Assembly: GCA_029210015.1 (NCBI GenBank)
Contig: JARGOE010000011.1
Coordinates: 1 to 41,022, forward strand
Length of the DNA stretch: 41,022 nt
Source: Vicingaceae bacterium
Lineage (GTDB): Bacteria; Bacteroidota; Bacteroidia; Flavobacteriales_E; Vicingaceae
Reading direction: 5' to 3'
In this document: piece after piece, positions 1 through 8,040 of the stretch
Numbering within the stretch: position 1 is the first letter of the stretch
Layout of the letters: every line of letters begins with the position of its first letter
Notes under the pieces: model-generated
Seen by the model: only the letters and a program-made list of their open reading frames with translations
Told to the model about the DNA's origin: nothing
The model's database searches: none
Program-made: the position numbers and the translations under genes

Positions 1-60
1 AATGTACTTGTTGGTCGCGTTTCAATGCGACTTACATTGTGTTAAACGAAGTTAGCGTTT
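1..60. repeat. Hairpin-forming non-coding sequence at the window edge
   Basis: Two nested inverted repeats are visible. AATGTA (1-6) pairs with TACATT (33-38), and inside it GTCGC (14-18) pairs with GCGAC (27-31) around an 8-base loop; the internal loop is asymmetric (7 bases on one side, 1 on the other). A second small repeat, AAACG (44-48) with CGTTT (56-60), follows. The outer stem runs into the window edge, so the element probably continues to the left. It lies downstream of the minus-strand peptidase gene but has no T-run in that direction, so it does not look like an ordinary terminator. Its identity is unknown. Confidence 0.45.
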
Positions 61-85
61 ATTATGGAGAAAGTCAAGTAGTGCT

Positions 86-922
86 TTAGAGTTTAACAAC
101 TTTTCCAACAGTAAAAACTGAACCATAGGTTGTTTCTTTCCATATTTTTCCATTAGCATCAACACCATAAAAATTGTCAAGATAATTATATATCCAAATG
201 TATTTTTTGTCTTTTGATGTTTGTTTTTTTCCAATAACAATCGGTTTTCCAACATTATTATACCAAATAATATTGTCTTTTTCATCAACAAAATAAATAT
301 GATCATCTCCTTTAAACGAACATTGATAGGTAAATTTTGTGATTGAATTGTTAGAATTGCTTTTATGGTTGTTGTAAGCATTAACATCTTTTAATAATTC
401 AGCTTCATTCCAACCCTCTTGTATGGCTTCTAGTCGAGCTTGTTTTGGAGGGTGTTTTGTTGTGTCCATTTCATGTCCAATTGCACTTAATGCTGCTTTT
501 GCTTCATTCATAGTAGCTCCCATCTGAAATAGAATAAATCCAGAAAATTTATCAGCAATTAATTCATTTCCTGGAGACTGATTTTTTAAAAGTGTATGTC
601 CAGATAAATGATGCCCAATTTCATGGGCTAGCACACTTACTGCAGCCCAGTTAGTAGATGTTTTAGTATTTAGTTTTTCTATAAAATTTGGATTGTAAGC
701 AATGTATCTTTTGTTATTTTTTAGATAAGCAATTGCTGTAGTTATGTTATTATCTGTAACAACTATAAAGTTAGAACTAAGACCTGTGTATTGAACAATT
801 TTGCTGACGGCTTCTTTAGCAACTTTGTCAGGCTCGAAAGCATAGTTTTCTGTTGAAAGAGAGTCTTGGCAAAACGAGAAAATTGGAAATAAATAAAGGA
901 GTATGTAAGTTATTTGTTTCAA
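86..922 (-). CDS. Exported M48-like zinc metallopeptidase
   Basis: This 278-residue protein begins with a signal peptide ending near FSFCQ. It has the zinc motif HEIGHH (H100, E101, H104) followed by the third-ligand region NELIADKFSG (E120, D124), the arrangement seen in M48-type gluzincins. The residues after about 200 are beta-rich and aromatic, a probable accessory domain of unknown role. The substrate cannot be told; envelope protein quality control is an inference. It is the last gene of the serC operon, and its start overlaps the yggS stop by 4 bases (ATGA), so the two are probably translationally coupled. Family assignment is good; function is uncertain. Confidence 0.82.
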   Translation of the reverse strand: MKQITYILLYLFPIFSFCQDSLSTENYAFEPDKVAKEAVSKIVQYTGLSSNFIVVTDNNITTAIAYLKNNKRYIAYNPNFIEKLNTKTSTNWAAVSVLAHEIGHHLSGHTLLKNQSPGNELIADKFSGFILFQMGATMNEAKAALSAIGHEMDTTKHPPKQARLEAIQEGWNEAELLKDVNAYNNHKSNSNNSITKFTYQCSFKGDDHIYFVDEKDNIIWYNNVGKPIVIGKKQTSKDKKYIWIYNYLDNFYGVDANGKIWKETTYGSVFTVGKVVKL

Positions 923-1578
923 GGATAATTTCTTTCCCCAAATATACTACTTCCTACTCTAACCATATTACTACCACATTCTATAGCTAATTGATAATCT
1001 CCACTCATGCCCATGCTTAGAGTTGATATAGGTAGATATGATGAAGAAATTTTATCATATAAATGTTTTAAACTATTAAACTCTTGTTTAACTTGAATGG
1101 TATCTTCAGTAAATGTTGCCATTCCCATTAAGCCAATAATATTGATGTTTTTTAGTTCCTTAAACTTATCAGAAGTTAATAGTTCTATTATTTCTTCTTC
1201 AGAAAAACCAAATTTGGTTTGTTCTTGGGCAATATGGATTTGCAACAAACAATCAATAATTCTATTATTTTGAAGTGCTCGCTTATTGATTTCTTTTAAA
1301 AGTTTATAACTATCAACACCATGAATTAAATTTACAAAAGGAGCAATATATTTTACTTTGTTACTCTGCAAATGGCCAATCATGTGCCACTCAATATCTT
1401 TTGGAAGTGTTTCATACTTATCAGTAAGCTCTTGAACTTTGTTCTCCCCAAAAATACGCTGACCAGTTTCGTAAGCTTCAACAATTGCTTCGTTTGGTTT
1501 TGTTTTAGAAACAGCAACCAATGTTACATGTTCTGGTAAAGAAACTTTTATTTGATTTAAATTAGTTGATATACTCAT
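919..1578 (-). CDS. YggS-family PLP homeostasis protein
   Basis: This 219-residue single-domain protein of the YggS/PROSC (PLPBP) family has the usual family length. The PLP-binding lysine is in AVSKTKP (K25), and the family motifs FGENKVQE, WHMIGHLQSNK, MGMSGDY and VRVGSSIFG are all present. The family carries pyridoxal phosphate and balances vitamin B6 vitamers and amino-acid/keto-acid pools; it has no established catalytic activity. Its position in an operon with the PLP enzyme SerC fits that role. It overlaps the upstream DUF1015 gene by 1 base and the downstream peptidase gene by 4 bases. Confidence 0.93.
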   Translation of the reverse strand: MSISTNLNQIKVSLPEHVTLVAVSKTKPNEAIVEAYETGQRIFGENKVQELTDKYETLPKDIEWHMIGHLQSNKVKYIAPFVNLIHGVDSYKLLKEINKRALQNNRIIDCLLQIHIAQEQTKFGFSEEEIIELLTSDKFKELKNINIIGLMGMATFTEDTIQVKQEFNSLKHLYDKISSSYLPISTLSMGMSGDYQLAIECGSNMVRVGSSIFGERNYP

Positions 1579-2822
1579 CAGTCTTTTAAACTATATATAG
1601 TTAATCCACTTCTCATTTTAGGTTCTATCCAAGTACTTTTAGGAGGCATAATGTCATTTTCATCAGCTACAGCTTTTAACTGTTCAATAGAAACTGGGTA
1701 TAATCCAAAAGCAACAACAGCTTCTTCGCTATCTACTTTTTGTTGCAGACCTTCAGCTCCTTTAGTACCTTCCATAAACTCTAATCTATTATCAGTTTTA
1801 ACATCTGTAATCCCTAAGATTGGGGTTAGTACATTTTTTGTTAAAATTCTTGCGTCTAGATTTCCTACGATATCATCTTCGTTGTAAGTTCCTTTCTTTG
1901 CAGTTAAAGAGTACCATTTACCAGCTAAATACATTGAAAAATTATGCTTTTTTGTTGGTGTGTAGATGGTGTCCTGGGTTTCTATATCAAATACCTCATT
2001 CATTTTTTCTAAAAAACTATCAGGAGTATGATCATGCAAACTGCTGACAGTTCTGTTGTATTCGATGATATTTAATTTGCTTTCTGCAATTAAGAAACAT
2101 AAAAAATAGTTGAATTTATCTTTTGGATTATAGTTTGGATTTTCTTGGCGTTTGCTCTGAGCATAAAGTACAGAAGAAGAGGAGCGGTGATGTCCATCAG
2201 CAATATAAATATCGTTAATGTTAGCAAAAGCAGAGGTTAGTGTTTTAATATCTACGTCATTGTTAACTAACCACAAATCTTGTTTGATGTGATGGGTTGT
2301 ACAAAATTCATATTCTGAACGTTTGCTGATGTATTTATTGATAATCTCATCTACCATTGGATTATCTTGATAAGTCAATAGTACAGGTTCAGCATTAAAT
2401 TGGCATACATCTAAGTATGTCTTAAAGGTTTCTTCTCTTTGGGTTAAGGTATGTTCATGAACCTTAATGTTTCCATTTAAATAATCATCTACTGCAATAC
2501 CAGTAATTAAACCTAAATATGTATTAGTAGGGGTTATTTGTCGATAGATATAATAAGACTCTTTTTCATCTTGCGTAAAAACACCAGCATTTGCGAATTC
2601 ATCAAACTTGTCACGAACATGCTGAAATCGCTCAATAGAATTAGGTTGAGTTTTGTTGTCTGTTCTAAACTCAGGGTTGATTACATGCAGAAAAGTATAG
2701 GGATTACTTTCTAATTTTGCTTCCAATATATGTTTGGGATAAATATACGCAGGCATAGATGAAACTAAATAAGCTTTATCTCTAACTGGTCTTACAGCTT
2801 TAAAAGGAACTATCGTAGCCAT
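1578..2822 (-). CDS. DUF1015 family protein
   Basis: This 414-residue cytoplasmic protein has the hallmarks of DUF1015: an N-terminal PFKAVRPVRDKA stretch and the conserved ADGHHR motif (208-213). No biochemical function is established for the family. It sits directly behind serA (4-base gap) and before yggS (1-base overlap), so it is co-transcribed with serine biosynthesis. This suggests, but does not prove, a role near serine or PLP metabolism. There is no signal peptide or membrane segment. Confidence 0.9.
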   Translation of the reverse strand: MATIVPFKAVRPVRDKAYLVSSMPAYIYPKHILEAKLESNPYTFLHVINPEFRTDNKTQPNSIERFQHVRDKFDEFANAGVFTQDEKESYYIYRQITPTNTYLGLITGIAVDDYLNGNIKVHEHTLTQREETFKTYLDVCQFNAEPVLLTYQDNPMVDEIINKYISKRSEYEFCTTHHIKQDLWLVNNDVDIKTLTSAFANINDIYIADGHHRSSSSVLYAQSKRQENPNYNPKDKFNYFLCFLIAESKLNIIEYNRTVSSLHDHTPDSFLEKMNEVFDIETQDTIYTPTKKHNFSMYLAGKWYSLTAKKGTYNEDDIVGNLDARILTKNVLTPILGITDVKTDNRLEFMEGTKGAEGLQQKVDSEEAVVAFGLYPVSIEQLKAVADENDIMPPKSTWIEPKMRSGLTIYSLKD

Positions 2823-2826
2823 TCTT

Positions 2827-3780
2827 TTACCCCAATAATTCTTTAATCTGACTTGCTAATTCTTCACCAATTCTATCCTGAGCCTCTAAAGTAGCAGCAC
2901 CAGTATGTGGGGTTAATGATAGTTTTGGGTGTTTCATTAGGTCTTCTCTTGGAGTAGGTTCGTTAACAAATACATCTAAAGCAGCAGCAGCTACTTTACC
3001 ACTATCTAAATTTGAGATTAAAGCATCTTCATCAATTACACCTCCACGAGCAGCATTAACAATCATAACTCCATCTTTCATTTTAGAAAACTCGTCATTA
3101 CCAATAACGGCTTTGCCATCTGCCTGAGCAGGAATATGTAATGTAATAAAGTCTGCTTGAGCCAATAACTCATCAAGACTAGTGGTTTTAATATCAACAT
3201 TTACAGTTTGATTAGCTACCTGAACATCGATTGTAGCTCCGTCCATAAAAGGATCGTATGCAATAATATCCATTCCGCAGCCTAATGCATATTTTGCTGT
3301 AGCTCTACCAATCCTTCCAATTCCAATAACACCTAACTTTTTACCTCTTAACTCAATTCCTTTAGCGTATTTCTTCTTTAATACTTTAAAATCAGAGTTT
3401 CCTCCATTAGGCATTTGTCTGTTAGCATCATATAGACCTCTTGCTAAACCAAATAAATGAGCCATTACCTGTTCAGCAACAGATTGTGAAGATGCTGCTG
3501 GGGTGTTAATTACATGTAACCCTTTTTCACGAGCGTAGGCAACATCAATATTATCCATACCAACACCACCACGGCCAATTAATTTTAAATTTGGACATGC
3601 ATCAATAACTTCTTTTCTAACGGTAGTTGCACTTCTAACTAAAACAGCAACGTAGTTTTTATCGTTTATTTCAGAAATTAAATTTTCTTGAGCAACAGTT
3701 TCTGTAATAACTGTAAATCCATTTTCTTCTAATTGTTTTTTTCCAATAGGAGCAATCCCATCATTGGCTAATATTTTCAT
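2827..3780 (-). CDS. serA: D-3-phosphoglycerate dehydrogenase
   Basis: This 317-residue D-2-hydroxyacid dehydrogenase probably oxidises 3-phosphoglycerate to 3-phosphohydroxypyruvate, the first step of serine synthesis. The Rossmann glycine motif is GIGRIG (153-158). Catalytic residues are seen in NAARGGVID (R245), in VNEP (E274) and in the PHTGA motif (H292). It is the short form: there is no C-terminal ACT domain, so feedback control by serine through ACT is not expected. It follows serC by 12 bases, which strongly supports SerA over other dehydrogenases of the family. Confidence 0.93.
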   Translation of the reverse strand: MKILANDGIAPIGKKQLEENGFTVITETVAQENLISEINDKNYVAVLVRSATTVRKEVIDACPNLKLIGRGGVGMDNIDVAYAREKGLHVINTPAASSQSVAEQVMAHLFGLARGLYDANRQMPNGGNSDFKVLKKKYAKGIELRGKKLGVIGIGRIGRATAKYALGCGMDIIAYDPFMDGATIDVQVANQTVNVDIKTTSLDELLAQADFITLHIPAQADGKAVIGNDEFSKMKDGVMIVNAARGGVIDEDALISNLDSGKVAAAALDVFVNEPTPREDLMKHPKLSLTPHTGAATLEAQDRIGEELASQIKELLG

Positions 3781-3792
3781 GTAAACTCTTTT

Positions 3793-4866
3793 TTATGAAT
3801 GTTTATTTGCTAATTCTTTCATTACATCAACTAATACTTGAACACTTTCTAAAGGAAGTGCATTGTACATTGATGCTCTATAACCACCTACATCTCTATG
3901 GCCTTTTATACCGCTAATGTTAGCAGCTTGCCACATTGAATCAAACTCATCCTTTAATACCTCGTTTGTTAATACAAAAGTAGCATTCATGTTACTTCTA
4001 CTTTCAGTTTCAGCTGTTCCTTTAAATAGTGGATTGTTATCAATTTCATTATAAATTAAATCAGCTTTTTGTTGATTGATTTTTTCAATCCATTCTACAC
4101 CACCATTGTTTTTTAGCCATTGTAAATTAAGCATTGAAACATATATAGGGTATACTGGAGGAGTGTTAAACATAGAGTCTTTACCAATATGAACCTCTAA
4201 ATTTAACATAGAAGGAATAGCTCTTCCTGTTTTTCCAAGTGAACTCTTTTTTACAATATATAAAGTTGTTCCAGCAGGGCCCATATTTTTTTGAGCACCA
4301 GCATAAATCATATCATAATCACTCACATTGATTTTTTTGCTAAAAATGTCTGAAGACATATCAGCAATGATTGGTATGCGACTTATTGGAGTATTTTTAA
4401 GTTGTGTTCCGAAAATAGTATTGTTTGTAGTAATGTGTATGTAATCTGCACTACCAGGTATTTGATAATTTTTAGGAATGTAGTTGTAATTCTTATCTTT
4501 TGAAGAGGCCACCTCAATTACTTCGCCTAATAATTTTGCTTCTTTTAAAGATTTATTAGCCCATGTTCCTGTGTTAAGGTATGCAGCCGACCCACCTTCT
4601 TTCATGAAGTTGAAAGCTGTTGTTAAGAAACCTAAACTTGCACCGCCTTGTAAAAATAAAATTTCATAAGTATCAGGAACGTTCAATAATTCTCGTACTA
4701 AGCTTCTAGCATTTTCCATTACTTCAACAAAGTCTTTGCTTCGATGAGAAATTTCTAAAAGAGAAAGATTTAAATTATTAAAATTAATTACTGCTTCTGA
4801 AGCTTGTTTTAATACCTCTTGGGGTAAGATACAAGGACCAGCACTAAAGTTGTGAACTTTTGACAT
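3793..4866 (-). CDS. serC: Phosphoserine aminotransferase
   Basis: This 357-residue fold-type I PLP aminotransferase converts 3-phosphohydroxypyruvate and glutamate to phosphoserine and 2-oxoglutarate. The N-terminal NFSAGPCILP, the HRSKDF stretch, the PLP lysine in GAQKNMGP (K193) and the C-terminal GGYRASMYNA motif are all typical of SerC, and the length is normal. It is the first gene of the serC-serA-DUF1015-yggS-peptidase operon. A well-formed promoter lies 33 bases upstream of the ATG. Confidence 0.96.
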   Translation of the reverse strand: MSKVHNFSAGPCILPQEVLKQASEAVINFNNLNLSLLEISHRSKDFVEVMENARSLVRELLNVPDTYEILFLQGGASLGFLTTAFNFMKEGGSAAYLNTGTWANKSLKEAKLLGEVIEVASSKDKNYNYIPKNYQIPGSADYIHITTNNTIFGTQLKNTPISRIPIIADMSSDIFSKKINVSDYDMIYAGAQKNMGPAGTTLYIVKKSSLGKTGRAIPSMLNLEVHIGKDSMFNTPPVYPIYVSMLNLQWLKNNGGVEWIEKINQQKADLIYNEIDNNPLFKGTAETESRSNMNATFVLTNEVLKDEFDSMWQAANISGIKGHRDVGGYRASMYNALPLESVQVLVDVMKELANKHS

Positions 4867-4898
4867 TTTTAGATGAGTTTAAGGTTTAAAAACTCCCA

Positions 4899-4928
4899 CA
4901 AATCTAACTACTAATATTAAGTTTTCAA
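4899..4928 (-). promoter_or_regulatory. Promoter of the serC operon
   Basis: Read on the minus strand, TTG (4928-4926) is followed after 19 bases by TAGATTTG (4906-4899), a full match to the Bacteroidota sigma-ABfr consensus TTG-N17-23-TAnnTTTG. Transcription should start near 4892, giving a leader of about 26 bases before serC. The sequence TAGTTAGATTTG around the -7 box also occurs upstream of the S41 protease gene. Confidence 0.75.
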
Positions 4929-4953
4929 GGAAGATCTACATTAATTTTTTTTA

Positions 4954-5769
4954 TTAATCTAAGCGAGGGGCAGCAGTCGTTTCTTTTTTTAAATCAAACA
5001 AATAAACTATTGATAAACGGAAGGTCTTTAATGGTGATGTGTCGTCATTTCCTTTGTTATCTCTGTAGTCAAGAAAACCTTGAGAGTACATCAAATTAAA
5101 GTGTAAATTATTCATTTCATAACCAATACCTATATTCATTCCAATATCCAACATATTTAAGCCTTTAGTGTCTGATCTTTTTGAAGTAGAAGTCTCATCT
5201 GCAGCTGGTAAAAAAGCACTAGCAAAACCAGTACTATCAAACTGAGAAATATCAATTACATTTAATAAAGGAATTTGGGTTCTAGTTTCTTGCCTTTTTG
5301 TTGCAGTTAAAAGCATTCCAAAATATGGGCCTACATAGGTGTTGAAATTTTTGAATTTAAAATTTGCTAAAACAGGTATCTTTACAAATATTTCAGAAAC
5401 CATGCCTTTTGTCTCATCATAAACATCCGTGTTTGCACCAAAAGATTGAGCGATAGAATCAACCTCTTGTTCATCTATACCTCCAAACTGAAATAATTGG
5501 CTAAATTTTTCAAATACTGAGCTTGTATCTGAAAAACTATACTGTTTCTTTTTTTGAGTTAAAAATAGGCCTGTACTAATTTTAAATTTTTCAGAAACAT
5601 GATATTTTAAATGACCGCCAAAATGAAACCCTAATTGATAATTATACCCATAATTAGTGTTTTCCATAGGAATAATGTTAACACCTAATTCAGGGCCTAA
5701 ACTAACTTTTTGCGAATAGCAAATGTTAGCGAGTAAAATAATACTTGTAAGTATAAGAAGTTTTCTCAT
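4954..5769 (-). CDS. PorT-like outer membrane beta-barrel protein
   Basis: This 271-residue protein has an N-terminal signal peptide ending near CYSQ, then alternating polar and aromatic segments such as YNYQLGFHFGGHLKY, LANFKFKNFNTYVGPYFGM and the terminal FRLSIVYLF, as in PorT/OmpA-type eight-strand barrels of Bacteroidota. It probably sits in the outer membrane; the ligand or function is unknown. The residue 85-125 region is a longer, acidic insert that may be an extracellular loop. Its start lies 1 base after the glycosyltransferase stop, so it is the third gene of a recR-led unit. Confidence 0.75.
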   Translation of the reverse strand: MRKLLILTSIILLANICYSQKVSLGPELGVNIIPMENTNYGYNYQLGFHFGGHLKYHVSEKFKISTGLFLTQKKKQYSFSDTSSVFEKFSQLFQFGGIDEQEVDSIAQSFGANTDVYDETKGMVSEIFVKIPVLANFKFKNFNTYVGPYFGMLLTATKRQETRTQIPLLNVIDISQFDSTGFASAFLPAADETSTSKRSDTKGLNMLDIGMNIGIGYEMNNLHFNLMYSQGFLDYRDNKGNDDTSPLKTFRLSIVYLFDLKKETTAAPRLD

Positions 5770-5770
5770 T

Positions 5771-7339
5771 TTAATTTAAATTTTCAATTGTTTTACCACC
5801 AATAATTAGGTTTGAGTTTACAGAGATTTTAAAATCTATAAACTCATTTTCAATTTTATCCATTTCGCCTATTATTTCACCATAAGATATTTCATCTGAA
5901 TTAAAAACAACTTCGCTTACATTATATATTTCAGCTAAATCGGGCAATTGATTTTGTTTGCCAATATATTGATTAAAATCTTGTTTTTGAATGTCATTTG
6001 AAGGTTTAATCTTCAATAGTCTGTGTAATGTGATTGTTTTATTTTTTAGCAATTTTATTTTTTCGGAAAAACTAGTGTTTCCTACAATTGCGATAGTTCT
6101 TTTTGTGTTTTTTTTAATTTTAACAGTGTTAAAATAGTTTAATATTATTCGGCTAACATAAATAAAAAGGGTAGAGGTAATAAGAATACTCGCTAAAAAT
6201 TTATTTGAAAAAGAATATGATTGAGGGAATAAAAAGTTGATACTATATAGAATTCCGCTACCTAAAATTAACCCTAAAATAGTTTTTATTATTTCTATGG
6301 TTTTGGAGTAACTTTTAAATATTGCTAACCCTACAATAAATGAAACAATTACAGATAAAATGTTGAGTACTCCATAGTCATTATGAATTTCTATTTGGTT
6401 TGGAAACCCTAGGTATGGCTTTAAGTATGTAAGCGACCCTAGTGATAATAATAATAAGCCTATATCTATTATTGGTAATTTAAAACGATTGATAAATCGA
6501 AATATTACCGCTAAGAAAGCTCTAATATAAATGGCAATATTTATAAAAAAAGAAAATGCTTTTGCTTTTTGAGCAAAGTGTTTTTTGCTAAAAATTATCA
6601 TGGCATTATAAAAAACAAAAACATAATTAATGCTTCCTTTTTTAGTGCTTTCTCCTTTGTAGTGTATAATTTTTGTTTCTGGGAAATAATAATTTTTATA
6701 GCCACCTAAGATGATTCGATAAGATAAATCAATATCTTCTCCATACATGAAAAAAGCTTCGTCTAAATAACCTACTTCATCCAAAACACTTTTTCGCATC
6801 CACATGTAAGCTCCAGACAATACTTCAATCTCATTAGTTTCATTTTCTTTTAGATATCCTAAGTGATATTTAGCAAATCTCTTAGATTTTGGAAATAATG
6901 CAGACAGTCCAAATATTTTATAAAAAGAGACAGATGGCGTTGGTAATCCTCTTTTAGATTCTGGTAAAAATATTCCGTTCCCATCAATCATTTTAACACC
7001 CAAACCTCCTCCATCAGGGTGCTTATCCATAAATGCTATGCATTTTTCAAAAGCATCTTCTTCAACAACAGTATCAGGGTTTAATAGTAAAACATATTCT
7101 CCTTTTGATATTTTTATGGCTTGGTTGTTAGCTTTACTAAATCCAACATTTTCTTGATTTGCAATAAGCTTAACTTGAGGGTATTTTTCTTTAACCATTT
7201 CTAATGAGCTGTCTGTAGAAATATTATCTACAACAAATACTTCCGCATCAATATTTTCAATGGCTTTGAATACAGATATTAAGCATTGCTCTAAAAAATA
7301 CCTTACGTTGTAATTAACTATGATAACTGATAATTTCAA
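5771..7339 (-). CDS. Membrane family 2 glycosyltransferase with C-terminal Rossmann-like domain
   Basis: This 522-residue protein starts with a GT-A domain of family 2 (SVIIVNYN), with nucleotide-sugar and metal motifs VVDN, NPDT (87-90) and the acidic MYGEDIDLS (E201, D202). Several hydrophobic segments follow at about 265-400. The C-terminal part after RTIAIVGNTS resembles the nucleotide-binding domain at the N-terminus of polyprenyl-glycosylphosphotransferases, but lacks their catalytic C-terminal part. It probably transfers a sugar during envelope polysaccharide or lipid-glycan assembly; donor and acceptor are unknown. It is squeezed between recR and the PorT-like gene with 1-base gaps. 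Confidence 0.85.
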   Translation of the reverse strand: MKLSVIIVNYNVRYFLEQCLISVFKAIENIDAEVFVVDNISTDSSLEMVKEKYPQVKLIANQENVGFSKANNQAIKISKGEYVLLLNPDTVVEEDAFEKCIAFMDKHPDGGGLGVKMIDGNGIFLPESKRGLPTPSVSFYKIFGLSALFPKSKRFAKYHLGYLKENETNEIEVLSGAYMWMRKSVLDEVGYLDEAFFMYGEDIDLSYRIILGGYKNYYFPETKIIHYKGESTKKGSINYVFVFYNAMIIFSKKHFAQKAKAFSFFINIAIYIRAFLAVIFRFINRFKLPIIDIGLLLLSLGSLTYLKPYLGFPNQIEIHNDYGVLNILSVIVSFIVGLAIFKSYSKTIEIIKTILGLILGSGILYSINFLFPQSYSFSNKFLASILITSTLFIYVSRIILNYFNTVKIKKNTKRTIAIVGNTSFSEKIKLLKNKTITLHRLLKIKPSNDIQKQDFNQYIGKQNQLPDLAEIYNVSEVVFNSDEISYGEIIGEMDKIENEFIDFKISVNSNLIIGGKTIENLN

Positions 7340-7340
7340 C

Positions 7341-7961
7341 TTAAAGTGTTAAGGTGTTTTTAAATGGAATTCTATTTAATATTGAACGACCTAGCGTTAA
7401 TTCATCTGTGTATTCTATCTCATCACCAATTCCTACGCCTCTAGCTATTGTTGTTATTTCAACATTCATATCAGCTAATTTTTTATAGACATAAAAATTT
7501 GTAGCATCACCTTCCATAGTTGTGCTTAACGCCATAATAACCTCTTTAGTATTACTTTCCTTAATTCTATTAATAAGCTGAGGTATTTTAATGTCATTTG
7601 GGCCAATCCCTTCCATTGGTGAAATAATTCCTCCCAACACGTGGTATTTACCTTTAAATTGGTTGGTGTTTTCTATAGCAATAACATCAAGAATGTTTTC
7701 TACTACACAAATTACATCATCAGTTCTTGAAGGGTTGGAGCAAACATTACATGTTGCTGAATCAGAGATATTATAACAGTTGTTGCAATATTGTATGTCT
7801 TCTGTTAATTGTATAAAAGCATTACCAAAATCTTTCAATTGCTCTTGGTTTCGATTTAATAATTGAAGAACCAAGCGTATAGCAGTTTTGTTACCTATAC
7901 CAGGTAATGACGATAGCTGCTCAACAGCATTATTGAAAATTGAAGATGAAATTTGGTGCAT
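7341..7961 (-). CDS. recR: Recombination mediator protein RecR
   Basis: This 206-residue protein acts with RecO/RecF to load RecA on SSB-coated gaps. Visible in order are the helix-hairpin-helix near LSSLPGIGNKTA, the four-cysteine zinc finger (C59, C62, C71, C74), and the Toprim domain beginning with ICVVEN and continuing through YHVLGGIISP and GIGPNDI. Length and architecture are normal. It is the first gene of a unit with the glycosyltransferase and barrel genes, an association that probably reflects shared transcription rather than function. Confidence 0.97.
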   Translation of the reverse strand: MHQISSSIFNNAVEQLSSLPGIGNKTAIRLVLQLLNRNQEQLKDFGNAFIQLTEDIQYCNNCYNISDSATCNVCSNPSRTDDVICVVENILDVIAIENTNQFKGKYHVLGGIISPMEGIGPNDIKIPQLINRIKESNTKEVIMALSTTMEGDATNFYVYKKLADMNVEITTIARGVGIGDEIEYTDELTLGRSILNRIPFKNTLTL

Positions 7962-7986
7962 TTACTGTCAACAATATAATGTTTAT

Positions 7987-7994
7987 CAAAAATA
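7987..7994 (-). promoter_or_regulatory. Possible -7 box for recR
   Basis: On the minus strand this reads TATTTTTG, matching TAnnTTTG, 25 bases upstream of the recR ATG. No TTG is found at the expected distance upstream, so the call is tentative. Confidence 0.35.
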
Positions 7995-8040
7995 AGATAT
8001 AGCAAATTAAAATAAAGAATTTTAATCACTTTTGTTTACA

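Noticed and set aside
52-387. Open frame of 111 codons on the minus strand
   Set aside because: It overlaps the well-supported M48-like peptidase gene in another frame and encodes a low-complexity hydrophobic sequence; it is a shadow.
5771-7339. Glycosyltransferase as part of a capsule or O-antigen cluster
   Set aside because: No other glycan genes are nearby; neighbours are recR and a barrel protein.
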